DNA from: Exophiala sp. HKRS030
Lineage: Eukaryota; Ascomycota; Eurotiomycetes; Chaetothyriales; Herpotrichiellaceae
Direction: 5' to 3'
Assembly: GCA_023897205.1 (NCBI GenBank)
Contig: JAHWDD010000002.1
Coordinates: 6,882,001-6,946,000, forward strand
Length of the DNA: 64,000 nucleotides
Numbering within the stretch: the first letter of the stretch is position 1; each line of letters starts with the position of its first letter. Position numbers and translations under genes: made by a program. The notes beneath the pieces are model-generated. The model did no database searches and had not been told where the DNA came from. It saw only the letters and a program-made list of their open reading frames with translations. Below are positions 56,161-64,000 of the stretch, piece by piece.

Positions 56161-58000
56161 ATTTGAAAAGGGTTCCCAGGTACTCGAAGTCTAACTTGAC
56201 GATTGCAGAAGTAGGGCTTGCCTGTGGATGGGTTGACAGCAGGAGGTTGGCAAGGGAGTAGGTGTACACTTCATTTCCATAATCGAAGCAGGCGGATGAC
56301 ACCCAAATGGCCCATGAATGGACATTCTGCATTGCGGAAAGCGCGCAGGAGGCTTCCTGGACAGACGATCATCCTTGGAAGGAACGATGGCTGGAGGCCG
56401 AGAGGGGAAAGTCTCACCTCAGGGCAAGTACAGCTGTTCTTGAGTCTAGGACTACCGGTAGCTGCAGAGCTTTCTCGGCAGTATGATCCACGCTGGTTGA
56501 GCAGGTTGTGTGGACATCTTTGACAAAGTCGACTTGATAGAAGGAATGGCATGCAGTGGCTGTAGAGATCGGCTCAGAAATGAACCACTTCTGAAATGTT
56601 CGACAACATTGTGGCGGTTGGTGGTGAGAAGAGGCATTCGAGGAGGGGCGGACGCGTTTTTAATGATGACGGAAGGTGGACGGAGTTTAAAGAGGCGGAA
56701 ACATGTAGGTCTGAGGTCCGTATGATCGATTCCTCGTTGAAGATCGGTATGAAGAGGTGATAACAGGGTTCAGGGTCAAGTTACTCCGGCTCGAGTTTAC
56801 AGACTCGGCGATTCTCCCGGGGTCGGACCTATCCGGGCAAATCAGATCGACACCAGCAGGAGAGGCTGGTGCCTAGAGGAGGGATTGAGGAGGGCGAGGG
56901 CGATTGTCGAGAGTAAGAATTGGGTCCGTTAGTTTCACCAGTTTGCTGGGTACTTGCCCCCTGCACGACGAAGAGGTGGACCAATGCAAGGGGGGCTGGA
57001 GTCATCAAGTCAAGATATATGATTGAAAGACTGTAAGCGGCAGATCCAGACGGCAAGATGGCATCGGAAATACATGTCTCGGGTGCGACGACACTTACAT
57101 ATTGCGACAGAAAACCTTCCCAACACATATTCGTTCTTGGAGTCCGAACAAGGACACGTCGAACTCAACATATGAAGCACAACGGAAGTCTCCAGTGAAC
57201 GACAGACGCAGAGAGCAGGAGCAAGGCTTGTCCCAGGCTCATGACAGACGATATCTGAGATGGATATGCGGAAATGAAGTGCAAAATGACTCAATTTTGT
57301 CGCAAAAGGCCTCTGCTGCTTAGATCCGTAGACATTCAGAGCAAAGCCAGGAGGACCAGAAAGCTCATAGAATAAGTCCGCCAGAGCAACCAGGTAGATA
57401 GCTATAGATCTACCAGTGAAGTGCTAGAAATTCGTGGTTTCGTAGATCGAATACAAAAGATGGAGTGTTCGCTCAAGCTAAACCAAATATAAATATTTAA
57501 GCTAGGGTACCTACCTTGAAACATCCGAGGCTTGGCATCTTTCTTGCACCGATGGTGTGTTCTGGTCCCTGATGAAGATTTGAGCCATGCCCTCAAGATA
57601 GCTATGCCTACTAAAGGTCCTTCGCTTCTCGTCCACGGCTGTAGATGGACTGCTCAGCATGCGCCAGCAAATCCGAGGGAACAGATAGTCGAGAGCATAC
57701 ATGACCGACTCACGACGGCGAGGCTGAAGTCAAACGACGCTAACCGTTTCCAGCCGCCATGACGGCATCAAGGCTTAGAACGAACTTCAGCAATCTTGAA
57801 CAGACATCTTGATAGCCGAACTATTTAACTAGAGGCTCTATGCAAACAGTACCCGGATCCGATTGAGGCTAAATCCAGCCGATCAAGCTACCTTGAGACC
57901 TCCCCAGCACCAGCACGACACGCAGGGCAGAGGCTCAGAGACGCGGGCCGCCAAATCAGATCGTTTGGCCTTTTGTCGAGAGTCGAAACCCTTGGCCAGG
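56161..58000. other. Intergenic, no gene seen
   Basis: This holds the flank of the zinc-finger gene, where weak protein-like sequence in the same strand (56144-56332) could be an older part of it, and the promoter of the Inp54-type gene. The in-frame extension of that gene to an ATG at 57863 looks non-coding. AT-rich DNA lies around 57480-57500. Confidence 0.45.
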
Positions 58001-59275
58001 ATGGCGCTGAGTTTATACCACCTGACGTTCAACTGTGCTCGTACCCTTGTGCAGCCGGAAGTGTTTGCGCCTCATTTGTTTGAAGCTGTCGCTCCGGACA
58101 GTCCAGCGCCGAATCTTCTAGTCTTGTATCTTCAAGAGATCGCGCCGCTCGGCCTGGGGTTTCTCGGAGGGTCATTCCTGACCCCTTATTACAATGCGTT
58201 CAGGAAAGTCGTGGATCTGGCGTCTACCGAACACAGCTATGTCAATGTCATATCACGCAACCTCGGATTAACGGCGATCATGGTCTTTGCTCGAGATGAC
58301 GTCGTTGGCAATATCCGGTGGATTCACACTGCTGGTGTTGGGGTCGGAGTGAGTGAGATGGGCAACAAGGGCGCCGTAGGGGTGCGACTAGGGTACAGGA
58401 CGGGCGAGTCAGAGGAGGAGGAGGTGCAGCTCACGTTTGTAGCGGCGCATTTGGCACCAATGGAGGATGCGCTCGAGCAGAGAAATGATGACTACAAGAG
58501 CATTGTTGAGAGGCTAGTGTTCATTCCAGATCCGAGCACCAAGGCCATCTCGAAAGGCGAGGAGCAAGAGGACGCACCATTGCTACAGTCAAAACTACCC
58601 TCCAACAGCCCCGAGAGTGGCATCTATGCCAACACGTCACATCTGTTCTTCGCAGGTGATCTGAATTACCGCACGTCACTGCTTCAACCGTCAGCTCATG
58701 ATGCTGAGAACAAATTCCCGCAACCGACAAAAGACGAAACAGATCCCAAGCATTTCATTCACCTTCTGGCAGAGGACCAGCTCACTCAGCAAGTCAAGGC
58801 TGGTAAAGCCTTGCACGGGTTGACAGAGGCACCAATCGGATTTCCTCCAACGTACAAATACCGCACTGATGGAAACAAGGTCGTGACGATGGATGGGGAA
58901 GAAGATTGGCGGTGGGCGCGTCATCGGTGGCCGAGCTGGTGCGACAGAATATTCTTCTGGAAGACCGACCATGTGAATGTGGAGCCACTCAAGTACACGT
59001 GTCTACCCTTGTTTGCAACCTCTGATCATCGGCCTGTTGCGCTGGCTGCAACGGTACCATTGCGACCGGTGACAAGTGCAGATGTAGGTGATTCAGCGCC
59101 GTTTGAAATCGATCCACTTTGGCGGAGTAAGCGAGCAGCAGCGAGGAGGAAGGAATTGGTAGTGGGCCTCGTGGCATACCTGGCATTGACAAGAGAAGGA
59201 AACACCTTACTCTTGGCCACTACCATTGGTGCTCTCGGCGGGTGGTTGATTATCAGATCACTACTCATAGTGTGA
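58001..59275 (+). CDS. INP54: Inositol polyphosphate 5-phosphatase, tail-anchored (Inp54 type)
   Basis: A single exon encodes 424 residues. All 5-phosphatase motifs are present: TFNCART near the start, LYLQEIAP, GNKGAVGVRLG, AAHLAPM, FAGDLNYR, PPTYKYR, WPSWCDRIFF and SDHRPV. The last 36 residues hold a hydrophobic helix (LLLATTIGALGGWLIIRSLL) with no signal peptide, so the enzyme is tail-anchored with its catalytic domain in the cytosol, as for yeast Inp54 on the ER, where it removes the 5-phosphate of PI(4,5)P2. I chose the ATG at 58001 (MALSLYHLTFNC) because the family starts there; the frame is open to an ATG at 57863, but those 46 residues are not protein-like. It is a different class from the OCRL-type enzyme at 12.4 kb. 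Confidence 0.92.
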   Translation: MALSLYHLTFNCARTLVQPEVFAPHLFEAVAPDSPAPNLLVLYLQEIAPLGLGFLGGSFLTPYYNAFRKVVDLASTEHSYVNVISRNLGLTAIMVFARDDVVGNIRWIHTAGVGVGVSEMGNKGAVGVRLGYRTGESEEEEVQLTFVAAHLAPMEDALEQRNDDYKSIVERLVFIPDPSTKAISKGEEQEDAPLLQSKLPSNSPESGIYANTSHLFFAGDLNYRTSLLQPSAHDAENKFPQPTKDETDPKHFIHLLAEDQLTQQVKAGKALHGLTEAPIGFPPTYKYRTDGNKVVTMDGEEDWRWARHRWPSWCDRIFFWKTDHVNVEPLKYTCLPLFATSDHRPVALAATVPLRPVTSADVGDSAPFEIDPLWRSKRAAARRKELVVGLVAYLALTREGNTLLLATTIGALGGWLIIRSLLIV

Positions 59276-62200
59276 TGAGTTCTCCGCAGAGCAAAATTTT
59301 CAGCGCCATGTATGCAGTCGTTGGACATGGGTTTCTGCAAGAGGCTCGAGTGCACATTACGGGTGACTTAGTAAGGCGGGGGTCTCTTTTTTTTTATCAA
59401 GGAGGTCAACAGGTGGGGGTACATTATTGATCAAATTAAGGATTGAGTAGGATGATTAGGCGAGATTCCGAAGCTTCTATGGGTCCTTCTAGCGAAAGGG
59501 TTGGAAGAAGTCAACTTTCCCACATTCTTCTTTGATCGACCAGCTTGGGATTTATCGCACATGGATTGCCGACTGATTTCGCCGTCGCTTATGTGCAGTT
59601 CGCCCCGAACATTACTCGAACCCCGGCCGAAGATGAGCCTGAATGCAAGTAGGTAGTTCGTGGTTGGGGAATGTGGGCGAATTGTCCAGAGGGATCGATA
59701 TTGAACATGCTGCAGTGACTGTATCCGCGAATTCTCCGAATTGAGTATCAAGTAATTCCATCTAGATCAGGCCCGAGAATGAAATTTAATTTCTTCGAGT
59801 GTCTCAAGCCGTTAAAGGCGAGTGTCCCGTGGCTGGATAATCGTGCAGATACCGCAATCGAGTACTTCCCGTAATGGAGCATCCCCAAGAGCTATATTAC
59901 GGAAGATCCATTACGAGATGCTGGATCTCGGAGCAGTGGGTACAAGGACAAGTTGCGGTGTTCAAGCCGGCCAATGGCACTCTCTGAGGTTCTGTGAGGC
60001 CCTATACTCGTACTTTGTGGATTTCGGCGATTCCCCTTGATTAAGGAGTCAGGACCAAGGAAGTCCACGAGTCGATCTCGAGCGACATGGTACGTGGGAA
60101 GCAGTGCCTATTGTGTCATGTTCGTTGCGTCGCGAACCATTCCCCACCAACGGTCCCTTACCTTCTCCTGGAAGAGTGTGGAAAGCCGCCATGATAAGCA
60201 TGCAGGTCCAACAGACGGGTCAGGCCTTGGATTAGCCGAAGATACCGGCTGACATAACGTCTCGGCGTGACCTAGGGTGGAATCTCGTTAGATCGAAGGA
60301 GACGAAATCAATCATGCGAGAGAGCCACGGTAATGAGTCAGAAATTATGGTTGGTGATTTCACAGGCCTGGTCGTGGTGGATAGACATAGTGGTGACAGA
60401 ATGGTGATGGTTTGACCATAGTCGCGGTCAACTGGTATGTACAAGGCCTCGAAACGGCAGGCTCTTACAACGGTTTGGTCACGGCCTTGCTGAATTCTTA
60501 GTAAGGATTGGCAGGCACAGAAAGCACGAGACCTTGGGGGAAGGATTCAGGAATGTCCAGAAGGGCCTGGAACATCAGCCACCAGTTGTCATCAAGACCT
60601 CAGGGTCAAAGGCCGAGGAGAGGCAAGGGGAGGCTGACTACTAGTTAGTTCTTGGGATCGAAGGGAACCATGTCACTGGAGGAGTCTGGACCTTTGGAAG
60701 AATGATTGGCAAACGATGGTTCAACGAAGCTGACACGAGATTGATCGTGTGGGATTTGCAATATTGGAGTGTCGACTGATTACCAGTAGGTTTTATGATG
60801 AGTCGGCCAACGGCGGAGAAAGGTTGGAAATGAAATAAAAAAAGACTTCAGGGTTGACGAATCTCAAGGCAGATGAGACATCAAGATGCGATGCAACTGT
60901 CCTCGGGACCTGTGCCGAGTCAAATGACTACTCCGTACTCGGTACGTCTTTGGCGCTGGGTGCAAATTGGATGGCTTATACGTGAATCTGTCACGATGGC
61001 TCAGTGAAAGCGAGGCTTCGAGGCTGAGGTGAAACAGGCTCGTATTTTCGTGCACCTTCCTAGATAGGTAGAAATGTTCTAATGCAGGTAATATCATGTG
61101 AGAAGACGCAGACGAAGACGAAGACAAATGCATAAAATTATCAACAAGCAATAATGTGTTTGACGAAAGGAATGTGCACGCTCGGGGCTCCGTGTGATGT
61201 GACGGACGTGATCCGACAAGAGGGTGGCCGAAAAGACGGTCTTGTGGAATTAAAGGCACGGTCAGACTGAGGACTAGGCAGACAGACAGACAGGCAGGCA
61301 GACACCAATCCTGCACAACTCGGCAGGGACATATGGTTTTGACAGACACAAAAGTCCTCTTATGTCTATTTAAATGACAAGATCTCTCTCGGACGGTCAT
61401 ACCAGCCGACACGCGCGTCCCCTAGTGATTCTAACCATTTAAAGTGTGCTGACAGGTAGGTAGTCAAGCATTGTGACCGTTTGTCTTGGATAATGTTAGA
61501 GGCAATGTTCGGGTTGGGCAGTGGACGGAGGGCCGAAGGGCGGGAGGCAGCCCTATAGGGGGTCAAGGAAGCACTCGGAAGTTGCCTGACTAAGGCCCAC
61601 TGCAGAACAAGAGCTTATTCGGCCTTGACAAACGATTTACTGTTGGTGTTTGGTCTGATGGTCTGATGGTCTGATGGTCTAATGGTCTAATGGTCTAATG
61701 GCCTGATGGTGGGAAAGGAGTAAAGGAAGTAGACATGTTAGAGGAGGAAATTGTTTCTGGCAGAATGTGAACCATACTCGGCCTAAGCCTTGGTTACTAC
61801 TGAATCACTGGATGATACGCACATGTGCTGCAGTTTTTGTCTGTGATAATTCTGAATTCAGGGTCCAGAGAAGACTGCAAGTATGGACCATATCATTATC
61901 AGGTCGTCGGGGCGATGCAAGTCAGCCGTGTGGAGGGTTAGACTGAGCGATTTCACAGCCTGGCCAGGATGACAATTGCGAAGAGTGTGAAGAGTGTGAG
62001 GAGTGCCAGCAGGTAGGCAGCATTCCATTATTGAAGCTGCAGACTACGGAGCTAACTAGGCAGGGAAAGGAAGGCGGGTCTGATGTGGTCAAGCAGGCAT
62101 AGTCATCGAAACTCGTATGTGAGAGTAATCCAAGTCGGAGACAATACTGTAGATGGTGACATGCAGAATAACGGTTGATTGAGTTCCTGTCGGTGCCTGT

Positions 62201-62947
62201 TCGGAGGCTCACCTAAGTTGGGTGTCTGCAGAGTGTGCAGCTGGCTTTTAGTCGCTACTACCTACCTAGCTACTAACTATTGTAACTCTAACCCACCTAC
62301 TCCGTACACTGATATGACCCACGCCTAACTGAAAGGACAAAGGGTCCAGGGGTCATCCGGGTAATCATAGGGACCATCTAACCAACTGACTAAGTTACTA
62401 GTTACCTAGGTAGTTAGGTGAGTTTACAGATGGTTCGTCAGGCTCTTTAGGCGCCCTCGGGCTTTCGGGGCCCTAGGCTTCAAGTTTCCAACGCAACAAC
62501 GAGCAACGGGACAGACCACCTGCAGCTCTTGCAGCTACACTCCCACCTGCTCCCATCTGCTCCCACCTGCACTTGACCTTGGCATGTGGATCCTGTGACA
62601 TCTTCACCCTCCTGGTCCCCCTGGTCTCTTTGGTCCCTTTCGTCCCTTTGGTCCTCCTGTTCTTCAACCCACCCTTGCGATCGCAGTAGATGATCCCGAT
62701 CATGGGCAAATATGAATATGGGACATTTTCCCATGACTCCTATCTCTTCTTCATATTCATCAACCACATTTTTCCACGCTTTCAAATACTTCACAACACA
62801 ATATAACAACTCTCAACCCTTGACACAAGCACTTACAACATCCCATCTTACAGCTATCACTCTTCACACGCACTCCAAGTCACAGAAACCGACCATCTCT
62901 ACTTCCAATACCCGACCTCTACAATCTATTTGCCAAGCCTTGTCACC
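59276..62947. other. 3.7-kb gene-poor region
   Basis: No gene with support is seen. It holds an octamer array (61652-61707), TACTCCGTAC words at 60929 and 62298, TACCTAGGTA-type palindromes near 62405, degenerate CTGCTCCCACC and TGGTCCCTT repeats at 62545-62660, and, at its right end, the CA-rich leader of the small gene at 62948. The 182-residue minus frame at 60864-61412 has no protein-like pattern. Confidence 0.5.
61652..61707. repeat. 8-bp tandem repeat (GGTCTGAT)
   Basis: Seven tandem octamers: three GGTCTGAT, three GGTCTAAT and one GGCCTGAT. The block order suggests local expansion after a point change. Confidence 0.9.
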
Positions 62948-63262
62948 ATGCTTTATTCATGCCAGAATTTCCCTCGAGGGTGCAGAGGCCGAGTCGACAT
63001 TGTTGGCGCCAAATGTCCAGAATGCAAGGTAAGAAACCTCATATCATCGTCCTCCTCCTCCTCGCCAGAATCAACCGTTGCTAACACGTCGACTCTCTAG
63101 ATGTACAACTTCCGCAATCGTGCCGGCAAGCCATTTCGCTCAGTCCTCACTCAGCCATCCAACTTCCGCTCAGGGTCAAGGGTTACGTCATTCGAGGCTG
63201 ATGTCACCGCGCCTCATCATCCCGATTGCCCTGCAGATGCAGATGCAGACTTAGACTCATAA
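62948..63262 (+). CDS. Small Cys-motif protein (80 aa)
   Basis: Two exons, 62948..63028 and 63101..63262, with a 72-nt intron (GTAAGA..CTAG, branch GCTAAC), both in phase 0. The protein starts MLYSCQNFPRGCRGRVDIVG followed by AKCPECK, giving C-x6-C and C-x2-C pairs that could form a zinc knuckle. The second exon is polar with FRNRAGKPFRSV and an acidic end (DADADLDS). A CA-rich leader ending TGTCACC precedes the ATG, with A at -3. It was too short to show as one open frame. Family not firmly recognised; the FPRGCRGR segment recalls small ascomycete proteins of unknown function. Confidence 0.6.
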
Positions 63263-64000
63263 GCCTTAGCTTGAGGGTCTAAGGGCCTGAGGGCCTGAGA
63301 ACCTAAGAGCCCAAGAGCCCAAGAGCCCAAGAGCCCAAGGAGCGAGCCCAACTCCGACTCCGACTCCGACTTCTACTTTTACTTCGGAAGACATACCATT
63401 TTGGGTCGAGGGGGCCTCCTTGCTCCTTCCTCCTTCCTCCTTCCGCCTTCCCTTGATGACTGTTGATGCCCTACGACCAAATACGACTCTTGTCACCCTT
63501 CGCGAATATCCAATCATTGTCGACTTCATTCTACTTAGCGCCTGCATTAGCACTTTCAGCCATGCATCACCAACACCATTCGATGCAATATGTTTTGTTG
63601 GGTTTCAGCACTGGCGTCTCGGTCTTCTGAATTATTATCACCTTGCTGCAACTCTGTTGTTCATACGACGTTGCCTCTGACTGCATACCTTTTCCACCTT
63701 GATTTGAAACACCAGGCTATTTCGATTCCTGCCTTGGTCGATGTACTTAACAACTCTTGATTTTCCAAGACGATGCATCACGATGACGACATCATGCCGC
63801 TTCACCCTTTACAAGCGAAGCGACCTCAACAAGTCGTCTCTCTGCCTTGCCTTCTTTTTTCATATATTTTACACCCACGGAACCCCGACGAAAATGGCCC
63901 GGGCTGGAAAAATGCATCGATGGCTTTGGACCATGTATTGAGGCAACAACTGGTTTTGTATTGCACTCATGTACCATCACTTTCTACCACAATCTAAGAT
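63263..64000. other. Intergenic to window end
   Basis: It starts with repeats and then a CT/CA-rich stretch from about 63410 to 63900 that could be a promoter or leader of a + strand gene beyond the edge. No coding start is convincing. Confidence 0.4.
63306..63337. repeat. 8-bp tandem repeat (AGAGCCCA)
   Basis: Four perfect octamers, directly followed by three ACTCCG units at about 63350-63370. Confidence 0.88.

Noticed and set aside
57863..58000. N-terminal extension of the Inp54-type protein
   Set aside because: These 46 codons do not resemble family N-termini; the conserved LTFNC segment begins right after the ATG at 58001.
60864..61412. 182-codon minus frame
   Set aside because: It has Ser/His/Leu-rich random composition, no domain and no leader; overlapping frames exist.

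Overview
The window is nuclear DNA from a filamentous ascomycete (Pezizomycotina). Short 47-111 nt GT-AG introns with CTRAC-like branch sites, CA-rich leaders and a mostly single-copy housekeeping gene set support this. I cannot fix the class; Eurotiomycetes or Dothideomycetes are guesses. There is no CRISPR array, operon or recognisable secondary-metabolite cluster.

Layout. 0-3.1 kb: 3' part of a Rho1 GEF (Rom2 type). 5.0-6.3 kb (-): flavohemoglobin. 8.1-9.0 kb: NTF2/SnoaL-like mitochondrial-type protein. 10.5 kb (-): small conserved-looking protein. 12.4-15.7 kb (-): OCRL-type inositol polyphosphate 5-phosphatase. 16.9-18.3 kb: PROPPIN (Hsv2/WIPI3-4 clade). 19.8-21.3 kb (-): POP2/CAF1 deadenylase, divergent from a complex I B12/NDUFB3-like subunit at 21.9 kb. 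23.8-25.9 kb: copper amine oxidase. 26.3-28.3 kb (-): TAH18/NDOR1 diflavin reductase, divergent from an ankyrin protein at 28.9-31.1 kb. 31.5-32.4 kb (-): RNA polymerase III subunit Rpc31. 33.2 kb: small Cys-rich secreted protein. 34.3-35.7 kb: phosphoserine aminotransferase. 36.0-37.5 kb (-): M20 metallopeptidase. 39.0-41.1 kb (-): DUF8035-like Arg/Glu-rich protein. 42.9-44.3 kb (-): WSC-domain membrane protein. 44.3-50.8 kb: gene-poor stretch with minisatellites. 50.8-52.7 kb: 4-coumarate-CoA-ligase-like acyl-CoA synthetase ending in AKL. 53.2-56.2 kb: an interrupted tRNA-Gly-like gene, a retroelement-like remnant and a decayed C2H2 zinc-finger gene. 58.0-59.3 kb: tail-anchored Inp54-type 5-phosphatase. 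59.3-62.9 kb: gene-poor. 62.9-63.3 kb: an 80-residue Cys-motif protein.

The genes do not form one pathway. Themes that recur are phosphoinositides (two 5-phosphatases of different classes plus a PI3P effector), the cell wall integrity pathway (Rom2-like GEF and a WSC-type sensor candidate), and redox or Fe-S metabolism (flavohemoglobin, NDOR1, complex I subunit).

The most notable signals are these. Three otherwise intact enzymes (flavohemoglobin, amine oxidase, phosphoserine aminotransferase) each lack exactly one base in a + strand C run. POP2 has a stop-free 54-nt intron immediately before its catalytic Asp. The Rho GEF has a GC-AG intron. A tRNA-Gly(GCC)-like locus is split by 108 nt between the D and anticodon arms, next to a retroelement-like remnant. 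I found no convincing new multi-gene system.
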